From positions 1 through 21,450 of the forward strand of contig CAJYBN010000022.1 of NCBI GenBank assembly GCA_913064925.1: a stretch of 21,450 nucleotides of DNA, read 5' to 3'. Of this stretch, positions 1-6,420 are shown piece after piece. Each line of letters opens with the position of its first letter. Positions within the stretch are counted from its first letter, which is position 1. The notes beneath the pieces are model-generated. The model was not told the DNA's origin. It made no database searches and saw only the letters and a program-made list of their open reading frames with translations. Source of the DNA: an uncultured Peptococcaceae bacterium (GTDB taxonomy: Bacteria > Bacillota > Desulfotomaculia > Desulfotomaculales > Desulfallaceae). The position numbers and the translations under genes are program-made.

Positions 1-1
1 C

Positions 2-217
2 GAGGAGGTCTTTAATGCAGGGGTGCGTGTAATCGTCACCATTCACGGTTCCTCGCTGCAGGAGCTGGCCAACCGCCCGGCGCTGAAATACCTGCTGCAG
101 CTGAATGTAATTGACCGGTTTGTGCTTTTGGGCCGCTCACAGGGCGTGGGTACCGTGGAAAAAATATATCGCCGCAGTGACTTGCATCGCCTGGGGGTGA
201 AAAAATGCTCAAGTTGA
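2..217 (+). CDS. spoIIIAA: Stage III sporulation protein AA (3' end only)
   Basis: Only the last 71 codons are present; the gene begins before the window. SpoIIIAA is an AAA+-type ATPase, related to secretion ATPases, that is thought to power the SpoIIIA-SpoIIQ channel from the mother-cell side. The visible part holds the end of the ATPase fold: a beta strand followed by a conserved T-x-H-G-S segment, then a leucine-rich helix and a basic tail. No Walker motifs can be checked because they lie outside the window. The stop codon (215-217) lies inside the next gene, so spoIIIAB starts 13 bases before spoIIIAA ends, which indicates translational coupling. The identification rests mainly on the seven spoIIIA genes that follow in the canonical order. 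Confidence 0.9.
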   Translation, partial: EEVFNAGVRVIVTIHGSSLQELANRPALKYLLQLNVIDRFVLLGRSQGVGTVEKIYRRSDLHRLGVKKCSS

Positions 218-723
218 TCGGCGCGCTGCTGATTATTTCCGCCACCGGGCTGGCCGGCTGGAGCGTGGCCAGGGAATATGCCCGCCGGCCGGTGGAATTG
301 AAACAGTTCATTACCGCGCTGCAAATGCTGGAGACGGAGATTATCTACGCGGCTACGCCGCTACCGGAGGCTTTCGGCAAAATAGCGGAACAATTGGAAC
401 CGCAGGCAGCCTCCTTTTTTCGGCAGGCGGCCGGGGAGCTGGCGTCCAGACAGGGCTGTTCCGCGCGGGAAGCCTGGCACAGGGCTCTGGACAGTTACGC
501 GGCGCGCAGTGCGCTGGCCCGGGGGGACTTGAGCATTTTGCGCGGGCTGGGCGGCAATATCGGCATTTCCGACCGGGACGACCAGGTAAAACACCTGCGC
601 CTGGCCGCGGAACAGCTCAAGGCAGCCTGCGCGGCGGCGGAGTCGCTGGCCGACAAAAACGTCAAGCTCTGGCATTACCTGGGCCTGCTGGGCGGGTTGC
701 TGGTCGTGCTGGCGCTGTATTGA
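205..723 (+). CDS. spoIIIAB: Stage III sporulation protein AB
   Basis: This 172-residue protein matches SpoIIIAB in length and layout. It has one N-terminal hydrophobic segment (about residues 3-18), a long helical and charged middle, and one C-terminal hydrophobic segment (about 155-172). The family resembles GspF-type platform proteins of secretion systems and probably sits in the mother-cell membrane as part of the SpoIIIA complex. The middle contains the family-typical phrase with L-Q-M-L-E-T-E-I near residue 40 and a G-x-x-D-R-D-D-Q patch near residue 120. The ATG overlaps the end of spoIIIAA, and a GGGGGUGA-like ribosome binding site lies just upstream. The reading is confident because of gene order plus family hallmarks. 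Confidence 0.93.
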   Translation: MLKLIGALLIISATGLAGWSVAREYARRPVELKQFITALQMLETEIIYAATPLPEAFGKIAEQLEPQAASFFRQAAGELASRQGCSAREAWHRALDSYAARSALARGDLSILRGLGGNIGISDRDDQVKHLRLAAEQLKAACAAAESLADKNVKLWHYLGLLGGLLVVLALY

Positions 724-739
724 AAAAGGGGGAATGTGC

Positions 740-943
740 ATGGGTGCCAACGTCGATTTAATCTTTAAGATTGCCGGAATCGGCATACTGGTGGCCGTGG
801 CGCACATGATACTGAAAAATTCAGGCAAGGAGGATTACGGGTTTGCCGTTACCCTGACGGGTATCGCTCTGGTGTTGATCATGGTCATTCAAATGCTGGG
901 CACCCTTTTTGACCAGGTAAAATCCGTGTTTAAACTGTTCTAG
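740..943 (+). CDS. spoIIIAC: Stage III sporulation protein AC
   Basis: This small membrane protein (67 residues) belongs to the SpoIIIAC/AD family and has two hydrophobic segments (about residues 5-25 and 33-55) with a short polar loop holding K-N-S-G-K-E-D. An ATG also occurs at 734 in the same frame, but the GGGGGA at 728-733 is one base from it and seven from the ATG at 740. The latter also gives the usual family N-terminus beginning M-G, so 740 was chosen. SpoIIIAC is a structural membrane part of the mother-cell/forespore channel made under SigE control. It lies 16 bases after spoIIIAB and 11 bases before spoIIIAD. Confidence 0.93.
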   Translation: MGANVDLIFKIAGIGILVAVAHMILKNSGKEDYGFAVTLTGIALVLIMVIQMLGTLFDQVKSVFKLF

Positions 944-954
944 GCGGTGGTGGT

Positions 955-1341
955 ATGGATATTCTGCAGGTTTCCGGCATCGCCTTGACCGGGGCGGTGC
1001 TGGCCGTGGTGCTCAAATATAAAAAGCCGCCTTTGGCAATGCTGCTGAGCATTTTTGTGGGGGTTACCATATTCCTGCTGGTGCTCGGTAAAATAGGCTC
1101 CATCATTGACATTCTGCGGCAAATATCATACCGGGCGGAAATCAGTTCCTTTTACCTGGGCCTGCTGTTAAAGATTATCGGCATTGCCTATATTGCTGAT
1201 TTCATTGCCCAGGTATGTCGCGATGCAGACCAGGGCGCCATTGCCGTCAAGGTGGAACTGGCTGCCAAGGTAATGGTGCTTATGCTGGCGGTGCCCATCG
1301 TGGTGGCGGTGCTGCAGGCGCTGCTGCGCTTAATACCATAA
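955..1341 (+). CDS. spoIIIAD: Stage III sporulation protein AD
   Basis: This 128-residue protein is SpoIIIAD, a four-segment membrane protein paralogous to SpoIIIAC. Hydrophobic stretches occur at about residues 5-22, 28-50, 63-85 and 105-125. The phrase G-I-A-Y-I-A-D-F near residue 77 and a following C-R-D patch are typical of the family. It starts at ATG 955 after a GGCGGTGG sequence. It is part of the same operon, between spoIIIAC and spoIIIAE, and would act in the engulfing mother-cell membrane. Nothing unusual is seen. Confidence 0.93.
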   Translation: MDILQVSGIALTGAVLAVVLKYKKPPLAMLLSIFVGVTIFLLVLGKIGSIIDILRQISYRAEISSFYLGLLLKIIGIAYIADFIAQVCRDADQGAIAVKVELAAKVMVLMLAVPIVVAVLQALLRLIP

Positions 1342-1378
1342 AGGGGGGAGCGATCTGGTTAAAAACGGCTGCATTGTA

Positions 1379-2527
1379 TTGCTGGTCATGTTGCTGGCGG
1401 CCTTTTCCCCCTGTACCGCCGGCGCGGCGCAGGACGGCGGTTTGGGGATAGACGCGCTGGTGGGCGAGCTGGAAATGGGCGACATCCAGCAATTGGTCAA
1501 CCGGATGGATAGGGAAATTAAAGACGCCCTGCCGGAAAGCGATTTCAAATCGCTGGTGCGCGGGCTGGCCAGCGGTGAAATCTCTTTGCAGCCGGCAGAG
1601 CTTTTCAACCAGTGCTTGAACCACTTGTTTCGCGAGGTGGTGGCCAACTCGGCACTGCTGGGCAAGCTGGTGGTCCTGGCCGTAATATGCTCCATATTGC
1701 AAAACTTGACCGGCGCCTTTGAAAAAGGTACCACCGGCCAGCTGGCCCACATGGTGGCTTACCTGGTGCTGGTCAGCATAGCCGTGGGGTCCTTCGGCCT
1801 GGCCATTCAGTTGGGACGGGAGGTGGTGGACAAAACCGTCGTTTTCATGCAGGCTCTTCTGCCGCTGCTGCTTACTTTGCTGGTGGCAGTGGGAGGGATA
1901 ACTTCGGCGGCCATGTTTCATCCCGTAATATTTATTACCGTTACCGTGTTCGGCATCGTAATTAAGAACATTGTGCTGCCCTTGATATTTTTTGCGGCGG
2001 TACTGGATATCGTCAGCGGCCTTTCCAAGCATTTTCAGGTGTCCAAAATGGCCGGGCTGCTGAAAGGCGCGGCATTGGGGCTGATGGGGCTGCTAAGCAC
2101 GATATTTCTGGGCGTGATGGCCATCCAGGGGGTGGCGGGGGCGGTGGGAGACAGCCTAACCTACCGGACTGCAAAGTTTGCCACCGATACTTTCATCCCC
2201 GTAGTGGGCGGCGTGTTCAGCGATGCGCTGGGCGCCATCATCCGCTCCTCTTTGCTGATCAAAAACACCGTGGGTATCGCCGGGGTGTTGATCATTGCCC
2301 TCATTCTGGCTGTGCCCCTGTTAAAAATAATTATCATGGCTTTTATTTACAAGCTGGCCGGCGCGGTGATCCAACCCGTGGGGGAAGAGGGTATCAGCGA
2401 TTGCCTCAACGGGCTGGGCAACAGCTTGGTAACGGTTTTTGCCGCCGTGGCCACGGTGGGTTTGCTGTTTTTCTTTGTGGTGGCCATTTTGGTGGGGCTG
2501 GGTAATATAACGGTCATGCTGCATTAG
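1379..2527 (+). CDS. spoIIIAE: Stage III sporulation protein AE
   Basis: SpoIIIAE is the large polytopic membrane subunit of the channel. The protein (about 382-390 residues) has an N-terminal signal-like hydrophobic segment ending near A-G-A-A, a soluble region rich in acidic residues (about 25-95), then seven or so long hydrophobic segments to the C-terminus. The start is uncertain. TTG 1379 and ATG 1388 have no good ribosome binding site, whereas AAGGGGGGAG at 1341-1350 is five bases from a CTG at 1355 in the same frame. Starting there would add M-V-K-N-G-C-I-V and give the signal peptide a positive charge. I give the conventional TTG, but CTG 1355 fits the sequence better. It follows spoIIIAD directly. 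Confidence 0.92.
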   Translation: MLVMLLAAFSPCTAGAAQDGGLGIDALVGELEMGDIQQLVNRMDREIKDALPESDFKSLVRGLASGEISLQPAELFNQCLNHLFREVVANSALLGKLVVLAVICSILQNLTGAFEKGTTGQLAHMVAYLVLVSIAVGSFGLAIQLGREVVDKTVVFMQALLPLLLTLLVAVGGITSAAMFHPVIFITVTVFGIVIKNIVLPLIFFAAVLDIVSGLSKHFQVSKMAGLLKGAALGLMGLLSTIFLGVMAIQGVAGAVGDSLTYRTAKFATDTFIPVVGGVFSDALGAIIRSSLLIKNTVGIAGVLIIALILAVPLLKIIIMAFIYKLAGAVIQPVGEEGISDCLNGLGNSLVTVFAAVATVGLLFFFVVAILVGLGNITVMLH

Positions 2528-2539
2528 GAGGCATGTAAC

Positions 2540-3178
2540 ATGGAACTGCTGCGCGGTCTGGTGCAAACCGTTGTAATAATAGTGGTCATGGCCGTATTCA
2601 TGGAAATGATCTTGCCGGGCGGTGATATGCGTCGTTACGTAAAAATGGTGATGGGCTTGTTGATCATAGTAGCGGTTTTGCAGGCTGCGGCCGGGATCAT
2701 TGATAAGGGCTTGGCACAGGATATACCGCAGGTAGCTGTGCCGGAAGCGGGCCCGGGGGTGGTGCCGCTGGAGGATATCCTGGCGGCGGGAAACGAGCTG
2801 TCGGAAATTAACCGGGAACAGGCCCGGCAAAAATACGCCGAGGGGTTGGCCAAGCAGGTGATGTCGCTGGCCAGGTTAAACTCCTCCCTGCAAGTGGCGG
2901 ATGCCCGCGTCGTCCTTGACGAGCAAAGCAATAAAATTAGTTCCATAACCATTGTTGTTCATGCGGCTGCTGCGGGCCGGCAGGATGATGAAGGCAGCGG
3001 GACGGCCGTTAACATACGGCCGGTTACGGTGGACGTGCAGGGGGGCGGTCGCGAACCCGCGGGCGCGCCCGGTGCGGCGCCGACCCCCGCAGAACGAAAG
3101 GCCGCCCGCACCATGGCGGAAATCCTGGCCGATTTTTATAACCTGCCGGCCGGGCAGGTGGAGGTTGTTTTCCGGTAA
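2540..3178 (+). CDS. spoIIIAF: Stage III sporulation protein AF
   Basis: This 212-residue protein is SpoIIIAF. Two N-terminal hydrophobic segments (about residues 8-25 and 36-55) are separated by a short basic loop with M-R-R-Y-V-K, the pattern typical of the family. The rest is a soluble domain distantly like EscU/SctU-type ring-building folds. A Gly/Ala/Pro-rich low-complexity stretch (about residues 150-190) precedes the conserved C-terminal end, where L-P-A-G-Q-V-E-V occurs. It starts at ATG 2540 behind an AGGAGG-type site at 2527-2532. It is an operon member and is expected in the mother-cell membrane. Confidence 0.92.
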   Translation: MELLRGLVQTVVIIVVMAVFMEMILPGGDMRRYVKMVMGLLIIVAVLQAAAGIIDKGLAQDIPQVAVPEAGPGVVPLEDILAAGNELSEINREQARQKYAEGLAKQVMSLARLNSSLQVADARVVLDEQSNKISSITIVVHAAAAGRQDDEGSGTAVNIRPVTVDVQGGGREPAGAPGAAPTPAERKAARTMAEILADFYNLPAGQVEVVFR

Positions 3179-3201
3179 CCAAAAAACAAGGGGTGGTTTC
3201 A

Positions 3202-3813
3202 TTGGCCAAAGGGGAATTGTTTAACCCGCGGAATAAAAAATTTTGGTTCCTGGTGGGTGCGGCGCTGCTGGGCGTGGTATTGATGCTGCTGGGCGGCAGC
3301 GGCCACGGGGAACCGCCTGCCGGAAGCGGAAAGGATGCTGCGGGCGGTGTGCCGGCGGGCCGGGAGGTTCAGTTAAGCGAAAAGGCCGATTCGGTTATGA
3401 CCCGGGAGGAAAAAGAACTGGCTGCGCAGCTGCGCCGGATGCTGGGCCAAATATCCGGCGCCGGCCGGGTAGAGGTTACAGTACAGTTGGCTTCTTCCAC
3501 CCACAATGAGTATGCCATTAACACCACCACCGGGCTAAAAACCACCGAAGAAAAGGATCAAAGCGGCGGCTCCAGGCAGATCACGGAAAACACCGGTTCG
3601 CGCACGGTGGTTATTGCCAGGAGCGGCCAAGGACTGGAGGAACCTGTAGTGGAAAGGGAAGTGGCGCCCGAAGTGGCCGGCGTTTTGGTGGTGGCTGAAG
3701 GGGCCAGTGTACCTTGGGTCAAGGCCAGCTTATTCCAGGCGATCCAGGTGGCACTGGGCGTAGAACCGCATAGAATTATTGTACTACCCATGCAAAGGAG
3801 TGAAGGAAGTTGA
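3202..3813 (+). CDS. spoIIIAG: Stage III sporulation protein AG
   Basis: SpoIIIAG forms the large ring of the feeding-tube channel in the space between mother cell and forespore. The protein (203 residues) has a short cytoplasmic N-terminus, one transmembrane segment (about residues 15-33), a linker, and an extracytoplasmic ring domain. The ring domain carries the family phrase A-I-N-T-T-T near residue 95 and a strand-rich insertion like the beta-barrel region of characterised homologs. TTG 3202 is chosen because AAGGGG at 3188-3193 sits about eight bases upstream; a GTG at 3193 would overlap the ribosome binding site. The stop codon overlaps the TTG start of spoIIIAH by four bases. Confidence 0.9.
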   Translation: MAKGELFNPRNKKFWFLVGAALLGVVLMLLGGSGHGEPPAGSGKDAAGGVPAGREVQLSEKADSVMTREEKELAAQLRRMLGQISGAGRVEVTVQLASSTHNEYAINTTTGLKTTEEKDQSGGSRQITENTGSRTVVIARSGQGLEEPVVEREVAPEVAGVLVVAEGASVPWVKASLFQAIQVALGVEPHRIIVLPMQRSEGS

Positions 3814-4430
3814 TAAAGGTGATTAAAATCGATAAGAGGAAGGCCCTGCTGGTGTTTCTGGTGCTGGTAGGTGCGGCTTTTTGCCTGGCCGGCTTCGAGG
3901 GGTTGGCGCAAAAGTTTATATTGGACAAGTTCAATAAGCCCACTTCGGTGACGACAACCCAGTCCGGCGAAGAGGCTGGTTCGCTGGGAGGCGGCGTACC
4001 GGTGCAAAATGACGGTGCGGCCCTGCAGGCAGCGGAGGTATTTGGTGCGGAAGACATGGAAAGCGCGGCATTTTTTGTGGAGTATCGCATGGAAAGGGAA
4101 CGTACCAGGAGCAAGGAGGTAGAGCTGCTGCGCGAGGTACTGGTATCGCCTTCCACCGGCGAGGAAACCCGCAAAAAGGTGCAAGAAAAGCTGCTGGAGA
4201 TCAGCAGCAACATGTCCAAAGAAATGGAGCTGGAAAATTTAATCAGGGCCAGGGGATACCGCGACGCCGCGGTATTTTTGGACGGTGATACAGTAACCGT
4301 GGTGGTGCAGCCGGGTAAAAACATTTTACCCGGTACGGAAGAAAACAGCGAGATTGCCGCCCTGGTTTCCAAGAGCGCCGGCGTACCGGAAGATAATGTA
4401 ATTATCATTACTAAGGATTTTCCCTCCTAA
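3810..4430 (+). CDS. spoIIIAH: Stage III sporulation protein AH
   Basis: SpoIIIAH (206 residues) is the channel subunit that binds SpoIIQ from the forespore. It has a basic N-terminus, one transmembrane segment (about residues 12-30), a linker, a helical region rich in E, R and K (about 85-140), and a C-terminal ring-building fold similar to YscJ/FliF. The C-terminal phrase with G-V-P-E-D-N-V-I-I is typical. TTG 3810 overlaps the TGA of spoIIIAG; a GTG three codons later (3819) is an alternative. It is the last spoIIIA gene, and 179 non-coding bases follow. The SpoIIQ gene is not in the window. Confidence 0.92.
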   Translation: MIKVIKIDKRKALLVFLVLVGAAFCLAGFEGLAQKFILDKFNKPTSVTTTQSGEEAGSLGGGVPVQNDGAALQAAEVFGAEDMESAAFFVEYRMERERTRSKEVELLREVLVSPSTGEETRKKVQEKLLEISSNMSKEMELENLIRARGYRDAAVFLDGDTVTVVVQPGKNILPGTEENSEIAALVSKSAGVPEDNVIIITKDFPS

Positions 4431-4474
4431 ATTCTCAGGTTAATTTAGAATATCAATAATTTTAGAATATATTG

Positions 4475-4517
4475 TATTGTATACTGTGTAATGTAACAAA
4501 ATATTGTATACTTGGGC
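4475..4517 (+). repeat. Direct repeat TATTGTATACT upstream of the carboxylase genes, second copy extended to GTATACTTGGGC
   Basis: The 11-mer TATTGTATACT occurs at 4475-4485 and again at 4502-4512, 27 bases apart. The second copy continues as GTATACTTGGGC (4506-4517), and exactly this 12-mer returns upstream of nfnA at 9542-9553. The core GTATAC is palindromic. It could be an operator of a dimeric regulator, or TATACT could serve as a -10 element, although no good -35 is seen 17 bases upstream. The function is inferred only from position and repetition. Confidence 0.4.
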
Positions 4518-4548
4518 CGGGCGTATTTTATTTTGCCCGTCGTGACGA

Positions 4549-4554
4549 TATAAT
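4549..4554 (+). promoter_or_regulatory. Possible -10 element TATAAT for the carboxylase operon
   Basis: A perfect TATAAT lies 61 bases before the pycB start. The hexamer 17 bases upstream (TTTTAT, 4526-4531) is a poor -35, so this is weak evidence on its own. If it is used, transcription would begin near 4561, inside the following hairpin. An upstream start at TATACT 4507-4512 is equally possible. Confidence 0.25.
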
Positions 4555-4559
4555 TTTTA

Positions 4560-4593
4560 ACAGGTTGTTTGCCGGGAGCAACCTGTATTTTTT
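4560..4593 (+). terminator. Hairpin plus T-run between spoIIIAH and pycB
   Basis: A perfect 8-bp stem, ACAGGTTG (4560-4567) with CAACCTGT (4579-4586), encloses an 11-base loop and is followed by ATTTTTT. This is the form of an intrinsic terminator. It would stop read-through from the sporulation operon. If the carboxylase promoter lies upstream of it, it would also act as an attenuator. It ends only about six bases before the region of the pycB ribosome binding site (GGGAGAGG, about 4599-4606). Confidence 0.55.
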
Positions 4594-4609
4594 GTTGAGG
4601 GAGAGGATC

Positions 4610-6412
4610 ATGGGCAGAGTAAATATAACCGATACAACTTTGCGGGACGGTCACCAGAGCTTATGGGCCACCCGCATGAGGACCGGCGATATGCTGCCGG
4701 TGCTGGAGAAACTGGACGCGGTAGGTTACCACTCGCTGGAAGTATGGGGGGGTGCCACCTTTGACGTTTGCTTGCGCTACCTCAATGAGGACCCGTGGGA
4801 AAGGCTGCGCGCCGTGAAAAAACGCGTCCGGCGCACGCCGTTACAAATGCTGCTGCGGGGCCAGTCCCTGGTGGGCTACCAGCATTACCCCGACGATGTG
4901 GTGGAGGCATTTGTTTACCGGGCGGTGGATAACGGCATCGATATTATCCGGGTTTTCGACGCGCTGAACGACATCCGCAATATGGCAACGGCGATACGAG
5001 CGGGAAGAAAAGCCGGCGCCCACGTGCAGGCTTGCGTCGTCTACACCGTGAGCCCCGTGCATACCGTAGACCACTACCTGCAAACCGCCGCCGGGCTGGC
5101 GGAAATGGGTGCGGATTCCATTTGCGTCAAGGACATGGCGGGCCTGTTGACTCCCTACCGTGCCTACGAGTTGATAAAGGGATTAAAAGAGAGCACGGGG
5201 TTGCCGGTGCAGCTGCACAGCCACTACATAGGCGGCCTGGCCCTGGCTTCTTATCTGAAAGCCGCGGAGGCGGGAGTTGACGTTATTGATACCGCTTCGG
5301 TGCCGCTGGCTTTTGGGGCTTCTCAGCCCCCGGTGGAAACGGTGGTCAGGGCGCTGCAGGGCACCCCATATGATGCCGGGTTGGACCTGGGGCTGCTTTT
5401 TGAAATATCCGAATACTTCGAGCAGCTGCGCAAGAAAAAGGGACAGGAACGCGGCGTGACCAGGATTACCGACATGATGGTATTTGAGCACCAGGTGCCG
5501 GGCGGCATGATAACCAACCTGGTCAGACAGTTGGAAGAACAAAAATCCCTGCACCTTCTTCCCAAGGTGTTGGCAGAGATACCACGGGTACGCCGGGAAC
5601 TGGGCTATCCCCCGCTGGTTACGCCCACCAGCCAGATCGTGGGTGCCCAGGCGGTGCTCAACGTTTTAACGGGGGAGCGTTACAAGCTGATACCGGGCGA
5701 AGTAAAGGATTACCTGCGGGGTCTCTACGGCAAGCCCCCGGCGCCCGTGGACGCAGATGTGGCCCGCAGGGCACTGGGCGGCGAAAAACCGATCGACTGC
5801 CGCCCGGCGGACCTGCTGGAGCCGCGGCTGGAAAAAACCCGCCGGGAAGCGGGGGAGCTGGCCGGGTCGGAAGAAGACGTCCTTTCCCTGGTCCTCTTCC
5901 CCCAGGTGGCCAAGAGGTTTTTAGCGGGGCGCAGCGAAAACGATGCAATTCCATGCGAGGAGGAAAATGAAATGAACGTCCTGGATTTGCGGCATATTAA
6001 AGAGCTCATTCAGTTAATCAACGACAGCAACATTGCTGAATTCAGCCTGCAGAACGAAGGGGTGAAGCTGGCCATCAGAAAAGCCGGGGCCGCGGCCGGT
6101 AACGGCCGAGAGGAGACGGGCGGGGAACCTGCAGCGGCACCTATACCCGCCGGCGGTGAGGTGGAAATGGAGGGAACGGTGATCAAGTCACCCATGGTGG
6201 GCACCTTTTATCGCGCTCCGGCGCCCGACGCCAGCCCGTTCGTGGAAGAAGGCGATAGAGTGAAAAAAGGGCAGACCTTGTGCATAATCGAAGCCATGAA
6301 GCTAATGAATGAAATAACGTCCGAGGTCTCCGGTACTGTGGTGAAAATTTTAGCGGAAAACGCCCAGCCGGTGGAATACGGCCAGCCCCTGATGGTTATC
6401 AAGGAGGAATAG
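4610..6412 (+). CDS. pycB: Pyruvate carboxylase subunit B-like: 5S/OadA-type carboxyltransferase fused to AccB-type biotin carrier
   Basis: This 600-residue protein joins two modules. Residues 1 to about 445 are a carboxyltransferase of the OadA/transcarboxylase-5S/pyruvate carboxylase type: D-T-T-L-R-D-G-H-Q-S-L at the N-terminus, the expected carbamylated Lys174 in V-K-D-M-A-G, and metal ligands His203 and His205. Residues 455-600 are a complete AccB, with its own N-terminal helix region, an A/P/G linker and a biotinyl domain carrying E-A-M-K-L-M-N (biotin on Lys564). ATG 4610 follows GGGAGAGG and gives the family N-terminus; the frame stays open further upstream without a better start. With accC next door, the likely reaction is pyruvate to oxaloacetate. 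Alternatives are a methylmalonyl-CoA/pyruvate transcarboxylase part or an oxaloacetate decarboxylase alpha chain; no membrane beta subunit is present here. Confidence 0.85.
   Translation: MGRVNITDTTLRDGHQSLWATRMRTGDMLPVLEKLDAVGYHSLEVWGGATFDVCLRYLNEDPWERLRAVKKRVRRTPLQMLLRGQSLVGYQHYPDDVVEAFVYRAVDNGIDIIRVFDALNDIRNMATAIRAGRKAGAHVQACVVYTVSPVHTVDHYLQTAAGLAEMGADSICVKDMAGLLTPYRAYELIKGLKESTGLPVQLHSHYIGGLALASYLKAAEAGVDVIDTASVPLAFGASQPPVETVVRALQGTPYDAGLDLGLLFEISEYFEQLRKKKGQERGVTRITDMMVFEHQVPGGMITNLVRQLEEQKSLHLLPKVLAEIPRVRRELGYPPLVTPTSQIVGAQAVLNVLTGERYKLIPGEVKDYLRGLYGKPPAPVDADVARRALGGEKPIDCRPADLLEPRLEKTRREAGELAGSEEDVLSLVLFPQVAKRFLAGRSENDAIPCEEENEMNVLDLRHIKELIQLINDSNIAEFSLQNEGVKLAIRKAGAAAGNGREETGGEPAAAPIPAGGEVEMEGTVIKSPMVGTFYRAPAPDASPFVEEGDRVKKGQTLCIIEAMKLMNEITSEVSGTVVKILAENAQPVEYGQPLMVIKEE
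5958..5974 (+). promoter_or_regulatory. accB: Internal ribosome binding site and ATG for a stand-alone AccB inside pycB
   Basis: Within the fused gene, AGGAGG (5958-5963) lies eight bases before an in-frame ATG at 5972. Translation from there would give a 146-residue protein (5972-6412) with the full length and N-terminus of an ordinary AccB. The site lies exactly at the domain junction, so it is either a relic of a formerly separate accB or an active site making free biotin carrier. Activity is inferred. Confidence 0.5.
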
Positions 6413-6420
6413 GTGCAATA

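Noticed and set aside
1280..2032. 250-codon open frame on the - strand
   Set aside because: It is antisense to spoIIIAE and its translation is His/Gln-rich in the way of a GC-rich shadow frame; no family is recognisable.
4472..4609. Upstream extension of the pycB reading frame to 4472
   Set aside because: The added 46 residues come from AT-rich intergenic sequence with the hairpin and repeats; ATG 4610 has a ribosome binding site and gives the family N-terminus.
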